DNA from: Mycobacteroides sp. CBMA 271
Lineage (GTDB): Bacteria > Actinomycetota > Actinomycetes > Mycobacteriales > Mycobacteriaceae
Reading direction: 5' to 3'
DNA: 64,000 nt
Assembly (NCBI RefSeq): GCF_009729205.1
Contig: NZ_VTHB01000008.1
Location: forward strand, 62,001 to 126,000
Part shown: one piece after another, positions 28,309-37,046 of the stretch
Layout: each line of letters begins with the position of its first letter
Numbering within the stretch: position 1 is the first letter of the stretch
Made by a program: the position numbers and the translations under genes
The notes under the pieces: generated by a model
Told to the model about the DNA's origin: nothing
Database searches by the model: none
The model's input: the letters and a program-made list of their open reading frames with translations, nothing else

Positions 28309-29361
28309 GTGACGGACGTTCCGCTAGGGAAGCACGTCCTCGAGGTACGGATCGCCGAGGTCGTCGAAGAAACCGCCGACTCCAGGTCCCTGGTCTTTGA
28401 CATTCCGAAGGACGCCGCCGACAAGTTCACCTACGCACCCGGCCAGTACCTCACACTGCGCATTCCGTCCGATCGCACCGGCTCGGTGGCGCGCTGCTAT
28501 TCGCTGTCCAGCTCGCCGCATATCGATGACCGGTTGACGGTCACGATCAAACGCACCGTCAACGGGTACGGGTCCAATTGGATCTGCGACAACGCGCACG
28601 CCGGCATGCACATGCACGTGCTCGCGCCGTCGGGTGTCTTCGTCCCCAAGAACCTCGACCACGACCTGTTACTGCTGGCCGGCGGCAGCGGCATCACTCC
28701 GATGATGGCGATCGCCAAGTCTGCCCTGTCGCAGGGCAGCGGGAAGGTGGTGCTCGTCTACGCCAACCGCGACGAGCAGTCGGTCATCTTCGCTGCCGCG
28801 CTGCGTGAGCTGGCCACCGCACATCCGGACCGTCTGACCGTCATCCACTGGCTCGAATCGGTGCAGGGTCTGCCGTCGCAACAGTCGCTGGCCACCGTGG
28901 CCGCACCCTTCGCCGGGCATGAGGCCTTCATCTGCGGTCCCGGACCGTTCATGGACGCCTCCGAAGCCGCACTCAAGGGCAATGGCATGCCGGCCGACCG
29001 CGTACACGTCGAAGTCTTCCGTTCACTGGAAAGCGACCCGTTCGCCGAGGTTGTCCTCGCCGAGCCCGCCGAGGGCGATGAACCGCCGGCCAGCGCCACC
29101 GTCGAACTCGACGGCGAGACACATACGGTCAGTTGGCCGCGGGAAACCGTGCTGCTCGACGTGCTCCTTGCCAAGGGACTGGATGCGCCGTTCTCCTGCC
29201 GCGAGGGGCACTGCATGACGTGCGCCTGCATCCTCAAGGACGGCAAGGTACGCATGCTCGTCAACGACGCCCTGTCTCAGAACGACATCGATGACGGCTA
29301 CATCCTGGCGTGCCAGGCGGTGCCCGAAACCGACGACGTCAACGTCACCTTCGATGAGTGA
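28309..29361 (+). CDS. kshB: 3-ketosteroid 9-alpha-hydroxylase reductase KshB
   Basis: 350-aa reductase component that passes electrons from NADH to the Rieske oxygenase KshA, which hydroxylates C9 of the steroid and triggers ring B opening. Domains in order are FAD binding (ARCYSLSSSP), NAD binding (LLLLAGGSGITPMMAIAKS) and a C-terminal plant-type 2Fe-2S domain (FSCREGHCMTCACILKDG with a later ILACQA). The GTG start follows GGAGGAAATCAC. A KstR site lies 52 bases upstream. kshA is not in the window. Confidence 0.93.
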   Translation: MTDVPLGKHVLEVRIAEVVEETADSRSLVFDIPKDAADKFTYAPGQYLTLRIPSDRTGSVARCYSLSSSPHIDDRLTVTIKRTVNGYGSNWICDNAHAGMHMHVLAPSGVFVPKNLDHDLLLLAGGSGITPMMAIAKSALSQGSGKVVLVYANRDEQSVIFAAALRELATAHPDRLTVIHWLESVQGLPSQQSLATVAAPFAGHEAFICGPGPFMDASEAALKGNGMPADRVHVEVFRSLESDPFAEVVLAEPAEGDEPPASATVELDGETHTVSWPRETVLLDVLLAKGLDAPFSCREGHCMTCACILKDGKVRMLVNDALSQNDIDDGYILACQAVPETDDVNVTFDE

Positions 29362-29425
29362 ACGCCGAGTACAGAAAACAGATCTCGGCGCCCCCGCCCG
29401 ACCGTGCCGATACGATTCCAGGATC

Positions 29426-29965
29426 ATGAAGTCCCTGAAACCGGCGCTGGCCGCCGCATCACTGGTGGCCGCTTCCCTGATCGCCCCGGGTGTTGCCTCC
29501 GCCGAGGTCAAGACCACAGACGTCAGCACCCCGGTCGACGAGGGCCGCCAGCTCGAGGTGCATGCCACCGCCGACTGCCGCAAGGCCGAACGGCAGTGCT
29601 ACTACACCGCAAGCTTTAATCTTCGTACCCCCAACGGGGTTGAGGGGTTCGGCGGCGACCTGTGGGCCAAGCAGACCACCGAACTACGCACCTCGGACCG
29701 CATGAACTACCTCTGGGTGCAGTGGGGCGACAACCCGAACACCGTGGAGCACAACGGCGGTAGCACCTGGCTACTCACCACCGTCTACTTCGGTGGAGGC
29801 GACACCGACCGCTTCCGGGTCACCGGCACCACCCAGCCCACCGACTGGGCAACCGGGCAACCCAAGCTCGACGCCGACTACATCGTCTGCAGCCACGTCG
29901 AGGCCAGCATCGGTGGCCGCAGCGTGATTTCGCCCGACGCCTGCGCGGTGGCGCGGTTCAGCTAG
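29426..29965 (+). CDS. Exported protein of the Rv3572 type
   Basis: 179-aa exported protein of unknown function. The signal peptide is MKSLKPALAAASLVAASLIAPGVASAEV. The mature part is beta-rich with four cysteines (DCRKAERQC, IVCSH, DACAV) that could form two disulfides. It ends YIVCSHVEASIGGRSVISPDACAVARF. It directly follows kshB, where M. tuberculosis has Rv3572, which I recall as similar in size. I start it at ATG 29426; the frame from 29291 overlaps kshB. Confidence 0.75.
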   Translation: MKSLKPALAAASLVAASLIAPGVASAEVKTTDVSTPVDEGRQLEVHATADCRKAERQCYYTASFNLRTPNGVEGFGGDLWAKQTTELRTSDRMNYLWVQWGDNPNTVEHNGGSTWLLTTVYFGGGDTDRFRVTGTTQPTDWATGQPKLDADYIVCSHVEASIGGRSVISPDACAVARFS

Positions 29966-29991
29966 TCCTTGCGGGTACGTGTACGCCTAGT

Positions 29992-30059
29992 GCCCACGTC
30001 TATGCGACAACTATGGGCCGACGGTGGACAACGCAGGACTTTGTCGCATAGACGCGGGC
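29992..30059. repeat. 19-bp inverted repeat in the kshB-fadE34 gap
   Basis: Arms 29992-30010 and 30041-30059 are inverted copies matching at 18 of 19 positions, built around TTGTCGCATAGACG, with a 30-base loop. It follows the Rv3572-like gene and could be a terminator, but the arm sequence looks like a dispersed element rather than a simple GC stem with a T-run. Confidence 0.7.
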
Positions 30060-30150
30060 ACAAGATGTATGTGGCCCGACTCGCCGCCCGGTTCACTGTC
30101 CCGGTTTATGTCAGGTTCATTGTCAGGGCCCTTTGGCATCGTGCACAGAC

Positions 30151-30399
30151 ATGACCGCGCGGACTCGCTCGCTACACACCGATCTGCGCTATCTGCTTGT
30201 CTTACATATCCATCGCCATGGACTCACTACCGTGTCCGAGATGGTCACCATGTTGGCAGACATCGGTTTTGACGTAGATGGTCGCCCGTCAAAGACGGTC
30301 TCGGACGCACTGCGCACCGACGTCAAGCTCGACCGCATCCGGAGCCACCGATGGGTCGCTAGCGCGGCAGCCCGAGCAGCCGCTCACCTGCCACACTGA
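30151..30399 (+). CDS. Small conserved mycobacterial protein, C-terminus probably truncated
   Basis: 82-aa frame beginning MTARTRSLHTDLRYLLVLHIHRHG, then VSEMVTMLADIGFDVDGRPSKTVSDALRTDVKLDRI. This resembles a small mycobacterial winged-helix-like protein family I recall, where the ending continues with a basic RRxGRGxYxPG segment. Here that part is replaced by SHRWVASAAARAAAHLPH, read from the antisense strand of the last 41 bases of fadE34. The gene therefore looks cut at its 3' end and may be a relic. Confidence 0.5.
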   Translation: MTARTRSLHTDLRYLLVLHIHRHGLTTVSEMVTMLADIGFDVDGRPSKTVSDALRTDVKLDRIRSHRWVASAAARAAAHLPH

Positions 30400-32515
30400 G
30401 CAAGATCTGCGTGGTGCCGCCAGCAATCGACAGGCACCGGTCGCGCATGAACAGCCACATCTCGTGTGACTCCACCGCGCCATGGGTGTCGATGTAGTCC
30501 AGGATGTGCTCCGAGAGCCCCTGACGATGACGCACCCCGACGAGCTTGCGCACGCTCGAGGCCGCGCCCGGGTCCTGACCGCCAATGGCACGCAGCGCGG
30601 TGCGCAGGTCCAGCAGCGCGCCCGACTGCGCCGAGCACACAAACGACCCGAGCGTATCTAGTTGCGCCACATCCAATTCGGAATCGCCAATCAGGGCGAT
30701 TAGCGACTCCATGGCCTCGTCGAGAGCTCCGCCACCGGCCATCGCGACCCGCTCGTTGGCCAGCGTGGTGCGGGCAAGACGCCACCCGTCGTCCACCGAG
30801 CCGACCACATTCTCGTCGGGAATGACCACGCCATCGAGGAAGACCTCGTTGAACATTTCCTCGCCGGTGATCTCGCGCAGCGGTCGCACGGTGATCCCGG
30901 GGGTCTTCATATCGAGCAGGAAATAGGTGATGCCCTTGTGCTTGGGCACATCCGGGTTGGTGCGGGCCAGGCAGATCGCCCAGTCGGCGACCTGCGCCTT
31001 GGAGTTCCACACCTTCTGTCCGTCCAGTTTCCATCCGCCGTCGACCCGGGTCGCCTTGGTGCGCAACGCCGCAAGGTCACTACCCGCACCGGGCTCGGAG
31101 AACAGCTGGCACCATTCGATCTCCCCACGCAGGGTGGGCGCGACGAATTGCGCTATTTGATCCGGAGTTCCGTGCTCCAGGATGGTCGGGGCGGCCCACC
31201 ATCCGATGACGAGATCGGGCCGGGTGACGCCGGCCGCATGCAGCTCTTGGTCTATCAACAGCTGCTGCGCGGCACCGGCGCCCACCCCGTACGGAGCGGG
31301 CCAGTGCGGGGCGAGGTATCCGGTCTCCGCGAGCCGAATCTGGTGCTCATCCTTTGGCGTCGAGGCGATTTCGGCCGCAGTGGCTGCGACCTGCGCGCGC
31401 TGGGTTTCGACCTCACCGAGGTCGATGGTCAAAGACCGACGGGTTCCGACCAGCGTCAGCGCGGCGGCCTTGCGCCGCCATACCGCGGGCTTACCCAGGA
31501 ACGCCTGGAGCGTATATGCGCGCCGTAGGTACAGATGCGCGTCATGCTCCCAGGTGAAACCGATGCCACCGAGAATCTGGATGCAGTCCTTGGTGTTGAC
31601 GACGGCCGCATCGACGGCCACCGCCGCCGCGACCGCAGTCGCCAACGAAAGCTGCTGAGAGTCACCATTGTTCGCCAGCACATCCTGCGCGCACCCGGCG
31701 GCGTCCCACACCGCCACATCGGCCTGCTCGACGCGGCACAGCATTTCCGCGCACATGTGCTTGATGGCCTGGAAGCTGCCGATCTGCTTGCCGAACTGCT
31801 CGCGCACCTTGGCGTACTCGACGGCGGTCTGCAGCGCCCAGCGCGCCACCCCCACCGCCTCCGCCGAGAGCGTCACCGCGGCCAGATCGGCAACCACAGC
31901 GGCGGGCAGGCTCACCGGGTGCGCCACGGCATCGTTGAGGGTGACCGAGGCCCACGGACGGGAGAAGTCGTTTGCCTTCTTGAGGTTCACGTCGACACCG
32001 ACGGCCACACAGTCCACCAGCAGCCATCCGTCGGGTCCGGGGGCCAACAGCACACCGTCGGCCGTGCCGCCCAGCACCGCGGGCAACACGCCCGACACCA
32101 GCCCCTCGGCGACCCTCAGGTCCCCGGCGAGGGCGAGGCCCGCCGTGCGCTCGCCGGCCGCCAATGCCTCGACCAACTCACCGTGACCGGCCGATGCCAG
32201 CACCACCGCGGCCAACGCACTGGTGGCCACCGGGCCGGGCACCAAGGACGCCGCGGCCTCATCGACCATGGCGATCATGTCGTCGAACCCGGCTCCGGAA
32301 CCGCCAGCGGCCTCCGGCACGGCGACACCGAAAATGCCCAGCTCAGCGAGCCCGACGTAGGCGGAACCCCAGGCCCGGGCCTCGGGAGACGCGGATTCCA
32401 GCTTCCGAACCGACTCGATGACCGCCGCACTCTTTGCCCACTGACGGACCGCGTCCCGCGCGGCTTCCTGGACTTCGGATGAGCCGCTTGCGCGAAGACC
32501 AGGTGATGCCGCCAC
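30359..32515 (-). CDS. fadE34: Acyl-CoA dehydrogenase FadE34 (steroid side chain)
   Basis: 718-aa fused dehydrogenase with two tandem acyl-CoA dehydrogenase halves. FadE34 (Rv3573c, 711 aa recalled) oxidises side-chain CoA esters. The first half carries TAVEYAKVREQFGKQIGSFQAIKHMCAEML and LGGIGFTWEHDAHLYLRRA; the second carries QLFSEPGAGSDLAALRTKA, DGQKVWNSKAQVADWA and GGTTQILLSVAGERLLGLPR. GTG 32515 has AGGAGG seven bases upstream and is preferred over ATG 32530. The N-terminus [16 protein letters not shown] contains an antisense junction repeat. A perfect KstR site lies 36 bases upstream. Confidence 0.92.
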   Translation of the reverse strand: MAASPGLRASGSSEVQEAARDAVRQWAKSAAVIESVRKLESASPEARAWGSAYVGLAELGIFGVAVPEAAGGSGAGFDDMIAMVDEAAASLVPGPVATSALAAVVLASAGHGELVEALAAGERTAGLALAGDLRVAEGLVSGVLPAVLGGTADGVLLAPGPDGWLLVDCVAVGVDVNLKKANDFSRPWASVTLNDAVAHPVSLPAAVVADLAAVTLSAEAVGVARWALQTAVEYAKVREQFGKQIGSFQAIKHMCAEMLCRVEQADVAVWDAAGCAQDVLANNGDSQQLSLATAVAAAVAVDAAVVNTKDCIQILGGIGFTWEHDAHLYLRRAYTLQAFLGKPAVWRRKAAALTLVGTRRSLTIDLGEVETQRAQVAATAAEIASTPKDEHQIRLAETGYLAPHWPAPYGVGAGAAQQLLIDQELHAAGVTRPDLVIGWWAAPTILEHGTPDQIAQFVAPTLRGEIEWCQLFSEPGAGSDLAALRTKATRVDGGWKLDGQKVWNSKAQVADWAICLARTNPDVPKHKGITYFLLDMKTPGITVRPLREITGEEMFNEVFLDGVVIPDENVVGSVDDGWRLARTTLANERVAMAGGGALDEAMESLIALIGDSELDVAQLDTLGSFVCSAQSGALLDLRTALRAIGGQDPGAASSVRKLVGVRHRQGLSEHILDYIDTHGAVESHEMWLFMRDRCLSIAGGTTQILLSVAGERLLGLPR
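32478..32499 (+). repeat. Junction repeat copy 5 (antisense, fadE34 N-terminus)
   Basis: GATGAGCCGCTTGCGCGAAG, antisense to fadE34, encoding LRASGSS at residues 7-13 from GTG 32515. It is identical to copies 3 and 7 over the 20-base core. Confidence 0.88.
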
Positions 32516-32550
32516 AGTTTCCTCCTGCATTTTTTCAAGGCAAATCAGAC

Positions 32551-32564
32551 TAGAACGTGTTCTA
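32551..32564. promoter_or_regulatory. KstR operator between fadE34 and kstR
   Basis: TAGAACGTGTTCTA, identical to the cyp125 site and a perfect consensus match. It lies 36 bases before the fadE34 GTG and 160 bases before the divergent kstR start, allowing control of fadE34 and possibly autoregulation. Confidence 0.86.
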
Positions 32565-32723
32565 ATATCTCGATTGGGTTCAGTGTAGTAGGAACGCATT
32601 CAGGCTGTACAGAGCACTACCGGTGGGCCAGGGAGACCTGAAACCGCCGACAGGCATCCGTATAGTCGTGCGCTGGAACGATCGCGCGGATGCGCGGGAT
32701 TGAGCACAAGGAGTACAGACGCA

Positions 32724-33392
32724 ATGGCAACGCCTCGGACAACTGAAACCGTGCAGTCGGACAGCGGAGACACCGACGAGGCCAATCAGCCTGCCGCCAT
32801 CTCCGCGCTGTCCGACGATGATCTGGGTTCGACCGCACAGCGCGAGCGGCGCAAGCGCATCCTTGACGCCACCTTGGCCATCGCGTCCAAGGGCGGATAT
32901 GAGGCGGTGCAGATGCGCACCGTGGCCGAACGCGCCGATGTCGCCGTCGGCACCCTCTACCGTTACTTCCCTTCCAAGGTGCACCTACTGGTATCCGCGC
33001 TGGAGCGCGAATTCGAGCAGATCGACGCAAAAACGGATCGCAACATCGTCAGCGGCGGCACCGCGTACGAACGGCTACACACGGCGATCACCCGGCTGAA
33101 CCGCAATATGCAGCGCAACCCGCTACTCACCGAGGCGATGACGCGCGCGCTGGTTTTCGCCGACGCTTCCGCCGCCGGTGAGGTTGATCACGTGGGCCGG
33201 CTGATGGACGGCATCTTCGCCCGCGCCATGGCCGGTGATGACGACCCGTCCGATGCGCAATTCCACATCGCCCGTGTCATCTCAGATGTCTGGACCTCCA
33301 ACATGATTGCCTGGTTGACGCGGCGCGCATCTGCCACCGACGTGAGCCACCGCCTCGACAGAACCGTCCGACTACTGCTCGGCGATACGTAA
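32724..33392 (+). CDS. kstR: TetR-family cholesterol-regulon repressor KstR
   Basis: 222-aa TetR repressor of the upper cholesterol regulon, released by steroid CoA thioesters. The helix-turn-helix region is RERRKRILDATLAIASKGGYEAVQMRTVAERADVAVGTLYRYFPSK (about residues 41-86). QRNPLLTEAMTRALVFADASAA and HIARVISDVWTSNMIAWLTRRASATDVS are the ligand-domain signatures shared with recalled Rv3574. ATG 32724 follows AAGGAG. The first 35 residues are acidic and low in complexity, longer than in M. tuberculosis. Divergent from fadE34 across a KstR site. Confidence 0.94.
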   Translation: MATPRTTETVQSDSGDTDEANQPAAISALSDDDLGSTAQRERRKRILDATLAIASKGGYEAVQMRTVAERADVAVGTLYRYFPSKVHLLVSALEREFEQIDAKTDRNIVSGGTAYERLHTAITRLNRNMQRNPLLTEAMTRALVFADASAAGEVDHVGRLMDGIFARAMAGDDDPSDAQFHIARVISDVWTSNMIAWLTRRASATDVSHRLDRTVRLLLGDT

Positions 33393-33458
33393 TTTTTCGG
33401 AGCTCCGAGCCCCCTGCTACCCGGGCAAAAACAGGTAGCGGACGTAGACTTTCCAGCT

Positions 33459-35993
33459 GTGGTGAGTGCGCAGGATCTGCCCGTCGAATTGCGCCGGGCT
33501 CTCTCCGAGGTCGCCCGTACACCCCGACTGCTGGTGGCCTCCGACTATGACGGAACGATCGCCCCGCTGGTCAACAACCCCGATGACGCCAGACCCCACC
33601 CCGAATCGACCACGGCGCTGCGCGCTTTGGCCGGGCTGCCGTCGACGACGTCCGCACTGATCTCCGGCCGTGCGCTGCGCGATCTGGCAACCCTGTCGCG
33701 GCTGCCCGCCGAGGTGCATCTCGTCGGCAGCCACGGTTCGGAATTCGACGCCGGATTCGTGCACGCCATCGACGGCGACGCCAAGGCGTTGTTGAAGACC
33801 ATCACCAGCCGGTTATCGGCCATCGCCGCCGAGTACGCCGGGGTGGCCATCGAGCTGAAACCCGCGAGTGTCGCGCTGCACGTGCGTAATGCCTCCGAAG
33901 AGGACGGCGACGCCGCGTTGACACAAGCCCTCTCGGTCGCCAACGGGTGGGGCGCACAGGTCACCGAGGGCAAGAAGGTCCTCGAATTCGCCGTCATCCC
34001 CACAGATAAGGGCCACGCTCTCGACATCCTGCGTCACCAGGAGGGCGCCACCGCCGCGGTGTTCTTCGGCGACGATGTCACCGACGAAAAGGTCTTTACG
34101 CGCCTGCACGGTCCGGATCTGGGCATCAAGGTGGGCGACGGCCAGACACTCGCCGGATATCGGATCCCGGACACCGAATCGGTGGGTACGGCATTGGCAT
34201 TCCTGCTTGAGGAACGCCGCACCTGGCTGCTCGGCGGCCACGCCACACCCATCGAACGTCTGACCATGCTCGCCAATTCACGCACCATCGCACTGGTAAC
34301 GCCTACCGGCGGCATCACCTGGATGTGTCACCCGGAACCCGACTCGGCGGCCGTCTTCGCCCACCTACTCGGCGGTGACGAGGCCGGACATTTCACGATC
34401 GGTCCCGCTCGGTCTGCACTGCCGCTCGGTCAGCAGTATGTCGACAGCACCATGACCATCGAAACACGCTGGGCCAGTTTGCAAGTCACCGACTACCTGG
34501 CACACGACGAAATCCCCGGACGCACCGACCTGATTCGGGTGGTCACCGGCGAGGCAGACGCGGTGATCAGCTTCGCGCCGCGTCCCGAGTTCGGTCAGGC
34601 CCCCGTCCAGTTGGTGGCCGAAGAGGACGGCCTGCGCGTGCTGGGCACCAACGATCCGATGGTGCTGCGCGCCCCCGGCGTCACCTGGACCATCACCGCC
34701 GACGAGCAGACCGCGACCGCGACCATCAGCCGCTCCAATCGCCCAATGATTCTCGAACTACGCTGTGGCACAGAGGACCTCGGCGAGAATCCGATTCCGG
34801 AATCCGAAATGCGACGGCGCGCCGAATCGTACTGGCGCGACTGGTCCAAGACTCTTGCCCTCCCGGAACGCAAGCCCGGACTGATGAAGCGCTCGGCGTT
34901 GACATTGCGCGGACTGGTCCATGCCGAGTCGGGCGCGATCCTGGCCGCGGCGACGACATCACTGCCGGAAGACATTGGCGGCATTCGTAACTGGGACTAT
35001 CGGTACTGCTGGCTGCGAGACGCGTCCATGACCGCCTCGGCGTTGGTGGCGCTGGGTTCACTGAGCGAGGCCGAGGGGCTGCTGGGCTGGCTGCACCGGG
35101 TGCTCGAGCACCTTCCCGGCCCCGACCGTCTGCACCCGCTGTACACCCTGGCCGGGACGGTACTGCCGCCCGAGGCCGTGATCGACTCCCTGCCCGGCTA
35201 CGCGGGCTCGCGTCCGGTCCGCGTCGGCAACGCCGCCAATTCCCAAGTGCAGCTGGACGTCTTCGGCCCCGTGGTCGAGCTGATCCACGATCTGACCCAT
35301 GCGCGCAAGCGCCTAGGACACGGCAATCCGTTGACGGATGCCGACTGGAACCTGGTGTCCGACATGGTTCTTGCCGTGCAGCGCCGGTGGCACGAACCCG
35401 ATCATGGCATCTGGGAGATCCGCGGTAATCCACGTCACCACGTCTATTCCAAGGTGATGTGCTGGGTGACGGTGGACCGCGCGGTAAAACTAGCCACCGA
35501 ATTCCAGCGTGAAACGCCGCCGTCCTGGGCAAAGCTGCGCGACAAGATCGCCGCCGAGGTCATCGAGAAGGGCTGGAACGAGTCGGTCAAGTCCTATACC
35601 GCCGCCTACGACGGCACCGACCTGGACGCCGCCACCCTCCATATCGGACTGTCCGGACTGATCGAGCCCACCGACCCCCGTTTCAGTGCGACGGTGATCG
35701 CCACCGAAGCCGAATTACGTAGCGGTGCAACGGTTTACCGCTATCACCGCGATGACGGCCTGCCCGGCGGCGAGGGCGGCTTCCACCTGTGCGCGGCGTG
35801 GCTGGTCGAGGCCTATCTGCTGATCGGGGCGCGGTCGCAGGCGGAGCTGCTCTTCGACCAGCTGGTTAAAGCCACCGGCCCCACCGGACTGCTGTCCGAG
35901 GAGTACGACCCGGTGACCGAACGCTCGCTGGGCAACCACCCACAGGCGTACAGCCACATCGGGCTGCTGCGCTGCGCAGCGCTGCTGTCCTAA
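33459..35993 (+). CDS. Trehalose-6-phosphate phosphatase / GH15 trehalase-like fusion
   Basis: 844-aa two-domain protein. Residues 20-245 are an OtsB-type HAD phosphatase: DYDGT with D29 and D31, the LISGR serine, K172-K173 in EGKKVLEF, and GDDVTD with D205-D206. Residues 265-844 are a GH15 module like actinobacterial trehalases: NSRTIALVTPTGGITWMCHPEPDSAAVFA, the active-site strand RNWDYRYCWLRDASMT, and the acid/base region GGEGGFHLCAAWLVEAY. Combined activity on trehalose-6-phosphate and trehalose is inferred. The start (GTG 33459 or 33462) is uncertain. It has no counterpart next to kstR in M. tuberculosis. Confidence 0.88.
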   Translation: MVSAQDLPVELRRALSEVARTPRLLVASDYDGTIAPLVNNPDDARPHPESTTALRALAGLPSTTSALISGRALRDLATLSRLPAEVHLVGSHGSEFDAGFVHAIDGDAKALLKTITSRLSAIAAEYAGVAIELKPASVALHVRNASEEDGDAALTQALSVANGWGAQVTEGKKVLEFAVIPTDKGHALDILRHQEGATAAVFFGDDVTDEKVFTRLHGPDLGIKVGDGQTLAGYRIPDTESVGTALAFLLEERRTWLLGGHATPIERLTMLANSRTIALVTPTGGITWMCHPEPDSAAVFAHLLGGDEAGHFTIGPARSALPLGQQYVDSTMTIETRWASLQVTDYLAHDEIPGRTDLIRVVTGEADAVISFAPRPEFGQAPVQLVAEEDGLRVLGTNDPMVLRAPGVTWTITADEQTATATISRSNRPMILELRCGTEDLGENPIPESEMRRRAESYWRDWSKTLALPERKPGLMKRSALTLRGLVHAESGAILAAATTSLPEDIGGIRNWDYRYCWLRDASMTASALVALGSLSEAEGLLGWLHRVLEHLPGPDRLHPLYTLAGTVLPPEAVIDSLPGYAGSRPVRVGNAANSQVQLDVFGPVVELIHDLTHARKRLGHGNPLTDADWNLVSDMVLAVQRRWHEPDHGIWEIRGNPRHHVYSKVMCWVTVDRAVKLATEFQRETPPSWAKLRDKIAAEVIEKGWNESVKSYTAAYDGTDLDAATLHIGLSGLIEPTDPRFSATVIATEAELRSGATVYRYHRDDGLPGGEGGFHLCAAWLVEAYLLIGARSQAELLFDQLVKATGPTGLLSEEYDPVTERSLGNHPQAYSHIGLLRCAALLS

Positions 35994-36041
35994 CGAGCCA
36001 TTTCGCCGCGCTCAGGACGGGTGCGGGCATAGCGTTCACCC

Positions 36042-37046
36042 ATGAACCCCATGCAACGTCTCAGCTCGCTGGCGTCGCAACAGTTCGGCAAGGTCAACAA
36101 GGCCCTGACGACGCCGACCGGACAACTCACCCCACACGCCATTGCCAAGCTCGTCACGCCGAGCCGGAGTCTGCGCTCGTCGGTCCGCAACAAGATCGTC
36201 ATGATCACCGGCGGGTCGTCGGGTATCGGCCAGGCCGCAGCACTCCAGATCGGCGCGGCCGGCGGCACGGTGCTACTGGTGGCCCGCTCCGAGGACAAAC
36301 TGCAGGAGACCGCGGTGCAGGTCCGCGGGGTCGGCGGCACCGCTCACGTGTTTCCATGCGACCTGTCGGATCTGGATGCGATCGATCGTATGGTCAAGGA
36401 CGTGCTGGCCGAGCACGGCAGGGTGGACATACTCATCAACAACGCCGGTCGCTCGATCAGACGATCACTTGCCCTATCCTATGACCGCCCGCATGATTTC
36501 GAGCGCACCATGCAGCTCAATTACTTTGCACCGCTTCATCTTATCCTCGGATTCATGCCCGGCATGCGGGAGCGCAAGTTCGGACACATCATCAATATCT
36601 CGTCCATCGGAGTGCAGACCAAGGTGCCGCGGTTCGGTGCGTACATCGCATCGAAGGCGGCGTTGGACACCGTCTCGGACGCATTCCAGGCCGAGACCTC
36701 CGACGAGGGACTGCGGTTCACCACCATTCACATGCCGCTGGTACGCACCCCAATGATCGCGCCGACGACGCTGTACAAAAAGTTCCCGGCGCTGACTCCC
36801 GACGAGGCGGGCGAGGTCATCACCAAGGCGATCACCGAGCGACCGCGACGGGTCGCCTCGGCGTTCGGGCGAATTGCCTCGCTTGCAGACTCACTGACAC
36901 CGGAAATCATGGATGCGGTACGTAATCAGGGTTACAAGATGTTCCCCGACTCCGACGCTGCCAAGGGCGTCAAGAATCTCAAAGCCGAGGACGTGGACAG
37001 CGGGCAACAGATCTTCATCGACGTGACACCCGGGGTGCACTGGTGA
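36042..37046 (+). CDS. Short-chain dehydrogenase/reductase
   Basis: 334-aa SDR with a 50-residue N-terminal extension (RLSSLASQQFGKVNKALTTPTGQL), then the cofactor loop TGGSSGIGQAAA, INNAGRSIRRS, a catalytic serine in NISSIGVQTK and YIASKAA. The extension and C-terminal part (YKKFPALTPDEAGEVITKAITERPRRVASAFGRIA) resemble reductases of the acyl-CoA reductase or mycolate-reductase type. The next SDR overlaps by GTGA, so the two are translationally coupled. The substrate is unknown. Confidence 0.8.
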   Translation: MNPMQRLSSLASQQFGKVNKALTTPTGQLTPHAIAKLVTPSRSLRSSVRNKIVMITGGSSGIGQAAALQIGAAGGTVLLVARSEDKLQETAVQVRGVGGTAHVFPCDLSDLDAIDRMVKDVLAEHGRVDILINNAGRSIRRSLALSYDRPHDFERTMQLNYFAPLHLILGFMPGMRERKFGHIINISSIGVQTKVPRFGAYIASKAALDTVSDAFQAETSDEGLRFTTIHMPLVRTPMIAPTTLYKKFPALTPDEAGEVITKAITERPRRVASAFGRIASLADSLTPEIMDAVRNQGYKMFPDSDAAKGVKNLKAEDVDSGQQIFIDVTPGVHW

